In this document: positions 41,699-51,067 of the stretch, one piece after another | Layout of the letters: the number at the start of each line of letters is the position of its first letter | Numbering within the stretch: the stretch's first letter is position 1 | Source: Synechococcus sp. Tobar12-5m-g | GTDB taxonomy: Bacteria > Cyanobacteriota > Cyanobacteriia > PCC-6307 > Cyanobiaceae | Direction: 5' to 3' | NCBI RefSeq assembly: GCF_024345415.1 | Contig: NZ_JAGQBB010000010.1 | Span: 48,653-112,652 of the forward strand | DNA: 64,000 bases | Notes under the pieces: model-generated | The model's input: the letters and a program-made list of their open reading frames with translations, nothing else | Told to the model about the DNA's origin: nothing | Database searches by the model: none | Program-made: the position numbers and the translations under genes

Positions 41699-42685
41699 AT
41701 GAACCGCCCCAACAACTGGATCTCGACCGGCCATCTGCCGGAAACGGCGGTGGTGCAGGAGCTGCTGCGGGATGCCCTCCGGCGCTTCGGCCCGATCATC
41801 GAGGGGCGCGTCGCTGATTACATCCCCGCCCTCGCCGGCGCCAGGCCCGAAACCTTCGGCATCGCCGTAGCGGGCACCAGCGGTGATGTCTTCGAGGTGG
41901 GCGATGCCACCGAGCCCTTCAGCATCCAGAGCATTTCCAAACCCTTCATGTTCGCCCTGGTCTGCCAGGCGATCGGCGAGCAGGAGGCCCGCCAGAAACT
42001 CGGTGTCAACAGCACGGGCCTGCCGTTCAACTCGGTCCTGGCGGCGGAGCGCTCGGCGGAAGGGCTCAGCAATCCGATGGTGAACGCCGGGGCGATCGCC
42101 GCCACCAGCCTGGCGCCGGGAGACACGGCCGAGGCCCAATGGGCCTTCATCCTGGAAGGCTTCTCCCGCTTCGCCGGCCGGGAACTGACGCTCGATACCG
42201 GTGTGTATGCATCCGAGGCCGCCACGAATCAGCGCAATGCCGGCATCGCCAGCCTGCTGGGCAGCCATGAGCGGATCTACTGCGATCCGGAGGCCGCCAC
42301 CGACCTCTACACCCGCCAGTGCTCCCTGGCCGTCACCAGCAGGGACCTGGCCGTGATGGCCGCCACGATGGCCAACGGCGGCTGCAACCCGCTCAACGGC
42401 GACCAGGTGATCGAAGCGATCCACTGCCAGCATGTGTTGGCGGTGATGGTGACCGCCGGGCTCTACGAGAACTCCGGCGACTGGCTTTATGCCGTCGGCC
42501 TGCCGGGCAAGAGCGGTGTGGCCGGCGGCATGATCACGGTGGCACCTGGGAAGGGCGGTCTGGCCACGTTTTCGCCGCCGCTGGATGGAGCCGGCAACAG
42601 CGTGCGGGGCCAGCTCACCGCTCGCTTCCTGTCGGAGGAACTGGGCCTGAACCTGTTCGCCTCGCGGCCAGGCTGCAGCAGCTGA
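41699..42685 (+). CDS. glsA: Glutaminase A
   Basis: The enzyme hydrolyses glutamine to glutamate and ammonia. It has the serine-dependent beta-lactamase-like fold with Ser78 and Lys81 in QSISKPF, then GLPFNS and NPMVNAGAI blocks. At 328 residues it is complete. The ATG lies three bases after the Anbu stop, so it is the third gene of hrcA-Anbu-glsA. Confidence 0.92.
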   Translation: MNRPNNWISTGHLPETAVVQELLRDALRRFGPIIEGRVADYIPALAGARPETFGIAVAGTSGDVFEVGDATEPFSIQSISKPFMFALVCQAIGEQEARQKLGVNSTGLPFNSVLAAERSAEGLSNPMVNAGAIAATSLAPGDTAEAQWAFILEGFSRFAGRELTLDTGVYASEAATNQRNAGIASLLGSHERIYCDPEAATDLYTRQCSLAVTSRDLAVMAATMANGGCNPLNGDQVIEAIHCQHVLAVMVTAGLYENSGDWLYAVGLPGKSGVAGGMITVAPGKGGLATFSPPLDGAGNSVRGQLTARFLSEELGLNLFASRPGCSS

Positions 42686-42708
42686 AGATCCCCTGCCCAC
42701 AAAGAGCC

Positions 42709-43968
42709 TCAGCCCGCCATCGCGCCGCCAAGCCGCTCGGCCACGGTGTTCACGTCCTTGTCACCGCGGCCCGAGAGATTGATCACCACCTCGGTGCCCG
42801 GGGCCAGGGTGGGGCAGAGCTGCTCCAGCCAGGCAAAGGCATGGGCGGTTTCCAGGGCCGGGATGATGCCCTCCAGCCGGCTCACCCGCTGCAGGGCCTC
42901 GAGCGCCTCTTCGTCGGTGACGGCGGCGTACTCGGCCCGGCCCAGCTCCTTGAGGTAGCTGTGCTCAGGGCCCACGCCCGGGTAATCCAGGCCGGCGCTG
43001 ATCGAGTGGGCCTCCTGCACCTGGCCCTCGGCATCCTGGAGCAGCAGGCTCATCGCCCCGTGCAGCACGCCGATGCGGCCCTCGGTGATCGTGGCGGCGT
43101 GGCGGCCCGTGGCCACCCCATCACCGGCGGCCTCTACACCGATCAGGCGCACGGAGATGTCTTCCACGAAGGGATGGAACAGGCCCATGGCGTTGGAGCC
43201 GCCGCCCACGCAGGCGAGCAGCACATCCGGCAAGCGGCCGAAGGCCTCGGCGCACTGGCGTTTGGCCTCCTGGCCGATCACGGCATGGAAATCGCGCACC
43301 AGCATCGGGTAGGGGTGGGGGCCCGCCACCGAACCGAGGATGTAATGGGTGCTCTCCACGTTGGTCACCCAGTCGCGGATGGCTTCGCTGGTGGCATCCT
43401 TGAGGGTGGCGGTGCCGGCGGTGACCGGCTGCACCGTGGCACCGAGCAGCCGCATGCGGAACACGTTCAGGGCCTGGCGGCGCATGTCTTCCGCGCCCAT
43501 GTAGACCACGCACTCCAGGCCGAACCGGGCGCAGACCGTGGCGGTGGCAACCCCGTGCTGACCGGCGCCGGTTTCGGCGATGATCCGCCGCTTGCCCATG
43601 CGCAGGGCCAGCAGCGCCTGGCCTAGGGCGTTGTTGATCTTGTGGGCGCCGGTGTGGTTGAGGTCTTCCCGCTTCAGCCAGAGGCGCGGGCCACCCTCGG
43701 GGCGGCGGTAGTGCTCGCTGAGGCGCTCGGCTTCATAGAGCGGCGTGGGCCGACCCACGTAGGTGCGCAGCAGGTGATCGAGACGCTCGGTGAAAACAGG
43801 ATCGGCCCAGGCCTCAGCGGCGGCCGCTTCCAGCTCGGCCAGGGCGGGCATCAGGGTCTCCGGCACGTACTGGCCGCCAAAGCGCCCGAAGCGACCCAGG
43901 GCATTCGGGCGGGCCGAGAGCGCCAGGGTGGCGGGATCGGGCGAGCGCGGGGGGAGGGTGCTGGTCAC
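42709..43968 (-). CDS. trpB: Tryptophan synthase beta chain
   Basis: TrpB joins indole and serine with PLP. The PLP lysine is Lys110 in HTGAHKINN, the phosphate loop is GGGSNAMG, and [13 protein letters not shown] marks the N-terminal domain. I chose GTG 43968 ([10 protein letters not shown] follows), giving 419 residues; the frame is open upstream but only as a shadow. It is convergent with glsA and divergent from the SUI1 gene (94 bases between starts). trpA is not adjacent. Confidence 0.94.
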   Translation of the reverse strand: MTSTLPPRSPDPATLALSARPNALGRFGRFGGQYVPETLMPALAELEAAAAEAWADPVFTERLDHLLRTYVGRPTPLYEAERLSEHYRRPEGGPRLWLKREDLNHTGAHKINNALGQALLALRMGKRRIIAETGAGQHGVATATVCARFGLECVVYMGAEDMRRQALNVFRMRLLGATVQPVTAGTATLKDATSEAIRDWVTNVESTHYILGSVAGPHPYPMLVRDFHAVIGQEAKRQCAEAFGRLPDVLLACVGGGSNAMGLFHPFVEDISVRLIGVEAAGDGVATGRHAATITEGRIGVLHGAMSLLLQDAEGQVQEAHSISAGLDYPGVGPEHSYLKELGRAEYAAVTDEEALEALQRVSRLEGIIPALETAHAFAWLEQLCPTLAPGTEVVINLSGRGDKDVNTVAERLGGAMAG

Positions 43969-44062
43969 CGATGGCTGGGCGCAGTTCACCCAGCCTAGGA
44001 AGGGGGGCTGCTGCATCCACCCGGCTTGCGCTGTGATGGAGGGCGACGCGGCATCGAACGGG

Positions 44063-44389
44063 ATGGGCAAGGGAGGTTGGCGGGAGTTCAGCGGGGCTGA
44101 GAGCCTGGAGCGGCCCACGGGCCCGGCCCCAGCGGCCACCCCCCGCGGCCAGCAGCGGGTGCGGGTGCAGCGCACCAAGGCGGGCAAAGGGGGCAAGCTG
44201 GTGACCGCGATCACCGGCCTGGAGGGCAGCGACGCCGAGGCCAAGGCCTTGCTCAAACGGCTCAAGGCGGTGGCCGGCACTGGCGGCACCCTCAAAGGCG
44301 GCGTCATCGAGCTGCAGGGGGATCAGGTGGCCACCTGCCTGGAAACCCTTACAGCGGAAGGCTTCCGACCGAAGCAGGCTGGGGGCTGA
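44063..44389 (+). CDS. SUI1/YciH-family translation factor
   Basis: The 108-residue protein has a short disordered lead and a SUI1 domain (about 30-105) with [21 protein letters not shown] (shown in part) and [17 protein letters not shown]. Bacterial YciH-like proteins resemble eIF1 and may influence initiation fidelity. ATG 44063 starts MGKGGWREF. Its 3' end meets the tail of the vapC relic on the other strand. Confidence 0.87.
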   Translation: MGKGGWREFSGAESLERPTGPAPAATPRGQQRVRVQRTKAGKGGKLVTAITGLEGSDAEAKALLKRLKAVAGTGGTLKGGVIELQGDQVATCLETLTAEGFRPKQAGG

Positions 44390-44403
44390 AGTCGCTGCCC
44401 TCG

Positions 44404-44625
44404 ACGGGCCAACTCCACATCCGCTGGCACCACGTCGGGATCCAGCAACTCGACAAACGCCTCCACAGCTCCCTGCACAGCCCTGCAGCGGGCCACCACC
44501 AGCTGTTCCAGGAGCGTGCCGGACGATGTCAGCACCACCTCAGCGTCTTCCGACTGGCGCAGGAGCTGCTGCCAGCCTGGCTCGCTCTGAACGCTGCAGA
44601 GCATCACGGCGGTGTCAGGAATCTT
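44404..44625 (-). pseudogene. VapC-type PIN-domain toxin remnant
   Basis: The frame reads IPDTAVMLCSVQSEPGW, then SSGTLLEQLVVARCRAVQGA and LLDPDVVPADVELAR, which fits the first 70 or so residues of VapC PIN-domain RNases (first acidic residue in DTAV). The place where the start codon should be is AAG (44623-44625). The C-terminal part with the GDCFSYALA region is missing; similarity ends near 44404, next to the SUI1 stop. A broken toxin gene overlapping the antitoxin end. Confidence 0.6.
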
Positions 44626-44866
44626 GCCGGCATGCCAGCGGTGTCGTCGAGGGACTCCGGCGTGAATCGCCCGCGCCTGGGCGCAGGCCTGCAGTTGCAG
44701 AGCAATGAGTTTGATGCTGGAGCCGCTGCAAACGCCACAGCCGACGCTGCCGCCGCAACTGCTGCTCAATCGCCTTGCGCACAATCTCCGTGGAGCCTCG
44801 TCCGGCGAGCTGCCGCAACTGCCCCAGCAGCTCCTCCACCCGGGATTGCTTGATGTTGACGGCAAT
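44615..44866 (-). pseudogene. VapB-type antitoxin remnant
   Basis: The frame reads VNIKQSRVEELLGQLRQL, then GRGSTEIVRKAIEQQLRRQ, the usual N-terminal region of VapB antitoxins paired with PIN toxins. The expected start ATG is ATT at 44864-44866, with a stop codon directly upstream. Its end overlaps the start of the vapC relic by about 10 bases, as in intact vapBC pairs. ATT can rarely serve as a start, so low-level expression is not excluded. Confidence 0.55.
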
Positions 44867-44948
44867 TCAACCTTCACAGGATAGAAAACGATTCAACCAA
44901 GTTCCTCTGGAGCCGGGCCGAAATCCAGGTGCATCCAGAAGCATCGGC

Positions 44949-46178
44949 TCACGCGGGGGGAAGGCGCTCCAGCTGGCTGGGGATCCCATGGGAACCGCCG
45001 GGGAGGGTGTGGCGGGAGCGGGGGCCGCTCCAGGAGGCGATGTAGTGGTGGGCCTCGGGATCGAGCTGGCGGGCCCCGGCGAAATTGGCGTTTTCCACGA
45101 TGGCGCCGGTGCCGTTGCCGCTTTCGTGCTCCACGGGACCGATCGAACCGTGGGGGGTGGCGCTCTGGGGGTGGCCGTAGAAGAAGCGGGCGCCTTCCAG
45201 TCGTGCCCCTTCCAGGTTGGCGCCGCCCAGGTCGGCGCCGGCGAAGTTGGCTTCCCTCAGGTCGGCCCCCACAAAGGATGTGCCGCGCAGATCGGCGCCA
45301 TTGAAGTCGACGCCGCGCAGATCGGTGTCGGAGAGATCCATGCCCTTCAGCATCCGGTTCAACCGGATCACGGGAACGCCGTTCAGCCGGTCCTCCTCAT
45401 AGTTGCCCTCCCCATCGAGGATGGCCCGGCCGAGGCGGTGGTCACGGCGCAGGGGGCTGAGCAGCCGGGCATGGGCGAGAAACCGCAGGATGCGGGCCTG
45501 GCCTTCGCGGTCGATGCTGCTGAGAACGGCGGCCAGCCGGCCTTCGGCCAGCATCCGTTCGAGGGGCCAGTCCTCCAGCAGCCCTTCCTCGTCGATGATC
45601 ATCTCGGAGATGCCATGGATGAAGCTGTCGATCGTCTGGGCCTGGGTGATTCGGTTCTGCTGGGTGGTGAGCCGCTGGTCCACCATCACCTGCCGCCAGG
45701 CGATCGCCAGGGCCACGAACGCCACCAGGATCTGGCCGATGGCGCCGATCACCCCCTCGCCGATGGCGCCAATCGCCTCCCAGTTGCGGCTGCGGTAGAT
45801 CTCAAGGAAGGGATCCAGCCAGCCGAGCGCCAGGGGAATGGCGATCGCCACGACCAGCAGCCCCACCGCCGCAAGCACCCGCGCGGTGGGGCCGTCATCG
45901 AGGCTGCCGCTGAGCTGGCGCCACAGCGGCGGCAGCAGCTGCTTCAGGGCGGCAACGAAGGTGAACAGCCCGGCCGCCAGGGTGAGCCAGGGCCAGCCTC
46001 CCACCAGGCCCGCCAGCATCAGCACGCTGCCGAGCAGGAGCTGCAGCGAGGCCGACTGGTTGAGGCGGCTCAGCCTGTTGCTCGCCCGGAAGGGCGGCGC
46101 CGAGGCCTGGCCCGCGGGAGGCAGCGACGCGGCCGGCGGGAGCGGCGCCTGTGAACGGGGATCGGAGGGGAAGGTCAT
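44949..46178 (-). CDS. Pentapeptide-repeat membrane protein
   Basis: The 409-residue protein has a proline- and alanine-rich N-terminus, about four hydrophobic segments (roughly 50-90, 108-128 and 150-172), a cytoplasmic helical region, and a pentapeptide-repeat block near 285-340 (DLSDTDLRGVDFNGADLRG and following A(D/N)LxG units). Such repeats fold as a right-handed beta-helix. Function is unknown. The ATG at 46178 overlaps the cation-exchanger stop by four bases, so the two are translated together. Confidence 0.82.
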   Translation of the reverse strand: MTFPSDPRSQAPLPPAASLPPAGQASAPPFRASNRLSRLNQSASLQLLLGSVLMLAGLVGGWPWLTLAAGLFTFVAALKQLLPPLWRQLSGSLDDGPTARVLAAVGLLVVAIAIPLALGWLDPFLEIYRSRNWEAIGAIGEGVIGAIGQILVAFVALAIAWRQVMVDQRLTTQQNRITQAQTIDSFIHGISEMIIDEEGLLEDWPLERMLAEGRLAAVLSSIDREGQARILRFLAHARLLSPLRRDHRLGRAILDGEGNYEEDRLNGVPVIRLNRMLKGMDLSDTDLRGVDFNGADLRGTSFVGADLREANFAGADLGGANLEGARLEGARFFYGHPQSATPHGSIGPVEHESGNGTGAIVENANFAGARQLDPEAHHYIASWSGPRSRHTLPGGSHGIPSQLERLPPA

Positions 46179-47302
46179 CCGAGGGGGCCGGCCTGGAAAT
46201 AGAAGCCTGCCGCCAGGATCACGTAGGCGGCAAGCAGGAGCACCCCTTCCAGCCAGTCGGAGCGTCCATCGAGGCTCGCCAGGTTGCTCACCACCACTGC
46301 GGTGATCACCGCCACCAGCTCGAAGAGGTTGAAGCTGAGGTCGAGGGGATGGCCGAGCCGCGGGCCCAGCAGCACCAGGACGGGCACCACAAGCAGAGCC
46401 ACCAGCAGGGTGGAGCCGAGCGCCACCGACACCGCGAGATCCATCTTGTCCTTGCGGGCCATCGTGATGGCGGTGAGGTATTCGGCCACCCCACCAAGCA
46501 GGGGCAGCAGCACCACGCCAGTGAACAGGGCCGAGAGGCCCACGCTCTCGGTGACCGACTCCACCACCCCCACGAACAGCTCGGATTCGTAAGCGATGCC
46601 TGCCGTGGCCCCCACCAACACCGCCAGCCAAGGGAGCAGCGGTGGCTTCGCAAGAGCGTGGCCTCCATCTGCGGTTTCGGTGCCGAGGTCCACCTCGGCC
46701 ACTTCGTAAAGGGTGCGGTGGGTGTGGAGCGAGAACAGCAGGGTGAGGCCATATACCAGCAGCAGCACGACGGCCACGAACAGGGAGAAGGCCTCCCTGC
46801 CTCCGTCGCCGATCGCGACCGGGATCCCGGCGGCAGCTGCCGGAACCGCGGAGCCCATCGCCGCCAGGCTGGGCAGCAGGATCGCCAGCACCGCCAGGGT
46901 CATGGCGGAGCCGTTCACCCGCGCCACCACCGGCTGGAACCGCTGTTCGCTGCGGCCGATGCCGCCCACCAGCATCGATAGGCCCAGGGCAAGAAGCAGG
47001 TTGGCCATGATCGTGCCGGTAATGCTCGCCTTCACGATGTCGACCAGCCCGGCGCGCAGCGCGCTGATGGCGATGATCAGCTCGGTGGCATTGCCGAACA
47101 GGGCATTGAGCAGGGCGCCGATTGAGGGGCCCAGGGAGATCGAGAGTTCCTCGGTGGCCGTGCTCAGCCAGATCGCCAGCGGGATGATCGAAGCCACGGT
47201 CGTGAGGAACACCGCCCCGTCGCCCCAGTGCAGTCGTTCTGCTGCAACCGACACCGGCACCATCGCCAGCAGGCCCAGGGCGATGGTGGTGCGGGAGGTC
47301 AT
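46175..47302 (-). CDS. Ca2+/H+ antiporter, CAX family
   Basis: The 375-residue membrane protein has about eleven helices in two halves, with the paired CAX motifs GNATELIIAISAL and GGVAEYLTAITMA whose glutamates bind the cation. It would export calcium or a similar divalent cation in exchange for protons. The long acidic loop between halves (DLGTETADGG) is usual. ATG 47302 is chosen; the frame upstream is a shadow. It is coupled to the pentapeptide-repeat gene. Confidence 0.9.
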   Translation of the reverse strand: MTSRTTIALGLLAMVPVSVAAERLHWGDGAVFLTTVASIIPLAIWLSTATEELSISLGPSIGALLNALFGNATELIIAISALRAGLVDIVKASITGTIMANLLLALGLSMLVGGIGRSEQRFQPVVARVNGSAMTLAVLAILLPSLAAMGSAVPAAAAGIPVAIGDGGREAFSLFVAVVLLLVYGLTLLFSLHTHRTLYEVAEVDLGTETADGGHALAKPPLLPWLAVLVGATAGIAYESELFVGVVESVTESVGLSALFTGVVLLPLLGGVAEYLTAITMARKDKMDLAVSVALGSTLLVALLVVPVLVLLGPRLGHPLDLSFNLFELVAVITAVVVSNLASLDGRSDWLEGVLLLAAYVILAAGFYFQAGPLG

Positions 47303-47378
47303 GGGGGGAAAGCCACGAGGCGCCCATTGTGGTGGACCCCAGGCCAGGCAATCGCATCCCTGCGGACGTCGAGGGCCG

Positions 47379-47687
47379 ATGGCCGCTGCCAGGAAGGAAG
47401 ACACCCCCCCTATCGACGACTTCAATTTGTTCGGCAATGTGTTCGGCAGCGATCCGCCCCAGCTGGAAGTGGGCATCGGCCACCACCACAACGGCGAGCC
47501 CATGGGCACGGCCCGCAACATCCTGGACACGGGCGAATTCGTGGTGCCTGTGATGACGGAAGATCTGCTTGCGGCCATGAACATCTCGGCGGCAAGGTCG
47601 CCGGCGGTGCATTGCCGCACCACCGATCACTTTGAGTTGCCGCGGATCTCCCATGGCCAACAACTCACCCATGCCCCTTCGGCCTGA
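47379..47687 (+). pseudogene. Flavin reductase-like fragment
   Basis: Residues FNLFGNVFGSDPP, then LEVGIGHHHNGEP and TARNILDTGEFVVPVM, then LLAAMNISAA match the middle of the flavin reductase / DIM6-NTAB FMN-binding family (about 60 of some 200 residues). The regions before and after show no family similarity in this frame, so both ends are lost. The tail overlaps the start of the membrane protein gene at 47653. Divergent from the CAX gene. Confidence 0.6.
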
Positions 47688-48114
47688 CCTCACCGCCGCG
47701 CTCGCCTACGCAGGCCTCGTCTTCGGCGCCGGTTTCCTGCTGGGCACGGTTCGGGTGTTGCTGGTGGTGCCCCGGCTGGGGGTGCGCAGCGCCGAGCTTC
47801 TGGAGATGCCCCTGATGGCGTTGGTGATCGTGGGGGCGGCCCGCCTTGTGGTGCGCCGCTTCCAGTTGCCGCAGGGCCTGGCGGTGCGCCTGCCGGTGGG
47901 GGCCACGGCCCTGGCCCTGATGGTGGGCTTCGAGTTCCTGGTTGCGGTGGGGCTGCAGGGCCGCACGGTGGTCCAGGTGATCAGCGATCGCGATCCCGTT
48001 TCCGGCCCGGTCTACCTCGCCCTGCTGCTCCTGTTCGCCCTGATGCCATCGCTGCTGCGGCAGGAGGCTGCTGCGGCTACAACTCAGCCTGAGCCGCCTC
48101 AGCCGGGGCGGTGA
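47653..48114 (+). CDS. Hypothetical four-helix membrane protein
   Basis: The 153-residue protein has four hydrophobic segments: about 10-32, 42-58, 72-98 and 112-130. There is an arginine in the first loop (LGTVRVLLVVPRLGVR). I recall similar conserved membrane proteins of unknown function in diverse bacteria. ATG 47653 (MANNSPM) or 47671 (MPLRPD) may be the start. Its last 38 bases overlap the convergent AI-2E gene. Confidence 0.65.
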   Translation: MANNSPMPLRPDLTAALAYAGLVFGAGFLLGTVRVLLVVPRLGVRSAELLEMPLMALVIVGAARLVVRRFQLPQGLAVRLPVGATALALMVGFEFLVAVGLQGRTVVQVISDRDPVSGPVYLALLLLFALMPSLLRQEAAAATTQPEPPQPGR

Positions 48115-49207
48115 GAGTCTCCCCCTCCGGCTCCGGCAGTCCCAGCCGCCTGGCCAGTTCATCGAGAAAGGTCTTGAGGCAGCTCGCCACGGGCACCGCC
48201 AGCAGCAGGCCGAGCAGATCGCCCAGGCCCAGCAGGCTGCCGACCCGGGCGCCGATCGGCAGGCTGACCAGCAGCCAGGCCGGCTGCAGCCCGACGATCT
48301 GGCCCATCAGCCGCGGCTGGATCACCTGATCCACCACCTGGCCCACCGTGATCGCCACCGCCAGCACCTCCAGGCCGGTGCGGGGATTCTCCAGGGCCAG
48401 CAGGGCGCTCACCAGGATGATGGTCAGGGCGCTGGCATAGGGAATCAGGGTGGTGAAGCCAATCGCCACGGCGAAGAGCACGCCGTAGGGAATGCCGAGC
48501 ACCGTGAACACCAGGATCTGGGCACCGCTGAGGATGAGGGCCAGCACCACTTGGCCGGCGAAATAGCCCCGGAAGGTTCGGTACCCCGTGCTCAGGACCA
48601 GCTCCCTCCAGCTCGACGGCAACCAGCGACCCAGGCCCCGGCTGATCGATTCGCCGCCGATCAGCAGGAATATCGCCAGCACCGCCACGATCACGCTGTT
48701 GATCGTGAGGGTGAGTGTGGTCCCGAGCAGGCTGAGCAGCTGCTGGCTGAGCTGGCTGGCCAGTTTCGTGGAGCGGCTGAGCAGCTCACTGCTCAGATCA
48801 CCGAAGTCGGCGGGCAAACCATGGGCCGTGGCCCAGTCCTGGGCCTGGTTCAACAGCAGTTCCCCCTGCACCAGCCAGCCGGGCAGGGCATGGAGCAGGT
48901 CGCTCAGCTGCTGCACCAGCCGCGGCAGCAGCCACAGGGCCACCAGCACCAGCAGCCCCAGGCCGGCGCCCATCACCAGCAGGAAGGCCAGCCGTCGCGG
49001 CACGCCATGGCCGGTCAGCCAGCGGGTCGGGATGTCGAGCAGGAAGGCGATCAGGGCGGCTGTAAGAAACAGGGCCGGGAAGGGCGCCAGGGGGACGAGC
49101 AGCTGACGCAGCACGAACAGGTTGAGCACCAGCAGCGGCAGGGCCAGGCCCAGCCGCATTGGCATTGGCATCGTCGACGGTGCGGGAAGGGGCGCGGGTG
49201 GGGCCAT
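48077..49207 (-). CDS. AI-2E family transporter (PerM-like)
   Basis: The 376-residue membrane protein has the AI-2E/PerM layout: two N-terminal helices, a helical soluble middle (about 100-165), and a C-terminal membrane block with GYFAGQVVLALILSGAQ and FTTLIPY. Family members export small molecules or act in Na+/H+ exchange; the cargo is unknown. The ATG at 49207 overlaps the purE stop by one base. The 3' end overlaps the convergent membrane protein gene by 38 bases. Confidence 0.85.
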   Translation of the reverse strand: MAPPAPLPAPSTMPMPMRLGLALPLLVLNLFVLRQLLVPLAPFPALFLTAALIAFLLDIPTRWLTGHGVPRRLAFLLVMGAGLGLLVLVALWLLPRLVQQLSDLLHALPGWLVQGELLLNQAQDWATAHGLPADFGDLSSELLSRSTKLASQLSQQLLSLLGTTLTLTINSVIVAVLAIFLLIGGESISRGLGRWLPSSWRELVLSTGYRTFRGYFAGQVVLALILSGAQILVFTVLGIPYGVLFAVAIGFTTLIPYASALTIILVSALLALENPRTGLEVLAVAITVGQVVDQVIQPRLMGQIVGLQPAWLLVSLPIGARVGSLLGLGDLLGLLLAVPVASCLKTFLDELARRLGLPEPEGETLTAPAEAAQAEL

Positions 49208-49782
49208 CAGCCGTGCTGCCGGTCCATCTGCTGGCGGTAGGCGGTGGCGCCCAGCTCCTGCAGCCGCCCGTCCTTGCTGCGTACCTGATCGTGCAGTTCG
49301 GATCGGTACTGAACCAGCCGCTCAGCAAGGGAGGAATCCGCGGTGGCGAGGATCTGCGCCGCCAGCAGGCCGGCATTGGCGCCGTTGCCGATCGCCACGG
49401 TGGCCACGGGGATCCCCGCAGGCATCTGCACGATCGAGAGCAGCGAATCCAGGCCCGAGAGGGCGCGGCTCTGCACCGGCACGCCGATCACCGGCAGCGG
49501 CGTGAGCGCCGCCACCATGCCAGGCAGGTGGGCCGCCCCGCCAGCCCCCGCGATGATCACCTTCAGGCCGCGGCCGGCCGCCTGGCTGGCGAAGGCAACC
49601 ATCTCCAGCGGTGTGCGGTGGGCCGAGAGCACCCGCACCTCCACGGCCAGGCCGAAGCCCTCCAGCACCGCCACCGCCGGCTCCAGGGTGGGCAGATCCG
49701 AATCGCTGCCCATCACCACCGCCACCCGGGCGGGACCCGGTGGGGCCGGGGAGTCGGCGGCGGGCAAGGGCAGATCAACCAT
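49207..49782 (-). CDS. purE: N5-carboxyaminoimidazole ribonucleotide mutase
   Basis: PurE converts N5-CAIR to CAIR in purine synthesis. The substrate motifs [22 protein letters not shown] and [12 protein letters not shown] are clear, and 191 residues is usual with a short leader. It is divergent from nagA with 71 bases between starts and coupled to the AI-2E gene. Confidence 0.94.
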   Translation of the reverse strand: MVDLPLPAADSPAPPGPARVAVVMGSDSDLPTLEPAVAVLEGFGLAVEVRVLSAHRTPLEMVAFASQAAGRGLKVIIAGAGGAAHLPGMVAALTPLPVIGVPVQSRALSGLDSLLSIVQMPAGIPVATVAIGNGANAGLLAAQILATADSSLAERLVQYRSELHDQVRSKDGRLQELGATAYRQQMDRQHG

Positions 49783-49853
49783 CGAGAGCGACCACGGGGC
49801 ACCGGCGGCGAGGATGGCATTCTCCCGCTCGCGGCGCCCCGGTGCCCACCGTC

Positions 49854-51011
49854 ATGCGCTGGCTCAGCAATGTTCGGCTTCCCCAGGTCGGCCCCTGCGC
49901 CCACAAACGGGGCCAGCACTGGCGGATCGGGATCGACGACCAGGGGCAGATCGCCAGGGTGCTGCCGCTGGCGACCGGCAGCACCGCCGGCGGCGAAAAC
50001 TGGCAGGGCGACTGGCTGAGCCCGGCCGGCCTGGACCTGCAGATCAACGGCGGGCTGGGCCTGGCCTTCCCGGAACTCGCACCAGATGATTTACCGCGCC
50101 TGCTGGAACTGCTGGAGCTGCTCTGGCGCGATGGGGTGGAGGCGATCTGCCCCACCCTGGTGACCTGCGCGGTGGGGCCGCTGCGCCAGGCCCTGGCGGT
50201 GCTCGGCGAGGCCCGCGCCCAGCACCGCCCCGGCCGTTGCCAGCTGCTGGGGGCCCACCTGGAGGGGCCGTTCCTGGCCAACACCCGCCGCGGGGCCCAT
50301 CCGGAGCAGCATCTCTGCCCCCCCAGCGGCGCCGCCCTGGCCGAGCGCATCGGAGGCTTCGAGGACGCCATCGACCTGGTGACCCTGGCACCGGAACTGG
50401 TGGGGGCCGACGCGGTGATCGATGCCCTGCTCCGCCTTGGAATTGTGGTGAGCCTGGGCCACAGCGGCGCCAATGAGACCGAAGCCGCCGCCGCCTTTGC
50501 CGCGGGGGTCGGCATGGTGACCCACGCCTTCAATGCCATGCCGGACATGCACCGCCGGGCTCCCGGACCCGTGGCGGCGGCGGCCCTGCGGGGCGACGTG
50601 GCCCTCGGGCTGATCGCCGACGGGGTGCATGTGGCCCCGACCATGGCGGTGCTGCTGCAGCGGCTGGCGCCGCAGCAGGTGGTGCTGGTCAGCGACGCCC
50701 TCGGCCCCTATGGGCTCGTGGAGGGGAGCCACCGCTGGGACGAGCGGCTGTTGCTGGTGGAAGACGGCAGCTGCCGCCTGGAGGATGGCACCCTGGCCGG
50801 GACCACCCTGCCGCTGTTGGAGGGGGTGGTGCGGTTGGCCCGCTGGGGCGTCGCGCCAGCCCAGGCGATCGCGGCGGCCACGGTGTTGCCCCGCCGGGTG
50901 CTGGGCGACGATCGGCCGGTGGAGGAGATGCTGGTGGGGGTTCCGCTGGGCGAAGCCCTGCGCTGGAGCACGCCAGGCGATCGCGATCTGCAGTGGCAGC
51001 GGGCCGGCTGA
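49854..51011 (+). CDS. nagA: N-acetylglucosamine-6-phosphate deacetylase
   Basis: The enzyme deacetylates GlcNAc-6-phosphate in amino-sugar recycling. The amidohydrolase motifs are LDLQINGG (the QxN variant of the first metal site), AHLEGPF, LGHSGAN, THAFNAM and the catalytic aspartate in VLVSDALG. I chose ATG 49854 (385 residues); GTG 49842 would add four. No nagB or transporter gene lies beside it. Confidence 0.9.
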   Translation: MRWLSNVRLPQVGPCAHKRGQHWRIGIDDQGQIARVLPLATGSTAGGENWQGDWLSPAGLDLQINGGLGLAFPELAPDDLPRLLELLELLWRDGVEAICPTLVTCAVGPLRQALAVLGEARAQHRPGRCQLLGAHLEGPFLANTRRGAHPEQHLCPPSGAALAERIGGFEDAIDLVTLAPELVGADAVIDALLRLGIVVSLGHSGANETEAAAAFAAGVGMVTHAFNAMPDMHRRAPGPVAAAALRGDVALGLIADGVHVAPTMAVLLQRLAPQQVVLVSDALGPYGLVEGSHRWDERLLLVEDGSCRLEDGTLAGTTLPLLEGVVRLARWGVAPAQAIAAATVLPRRVLGDDRPVEEMLVGVPLGEALRWSTPGDRDLQWQRAG

Positions 51012-51067
51012 GCTGGGCATCGGAGCAGCCCGTGGATCCCTGGAGTGAGGTGAAGAACCGCAGTCGG

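Noticed and set aside
46179..47693. Upstream extension of the pentapeptide-repeat gene
   Set aside because: It runs through the CAX gene in another frame and is Arg/Gly-rich shadow sequence.
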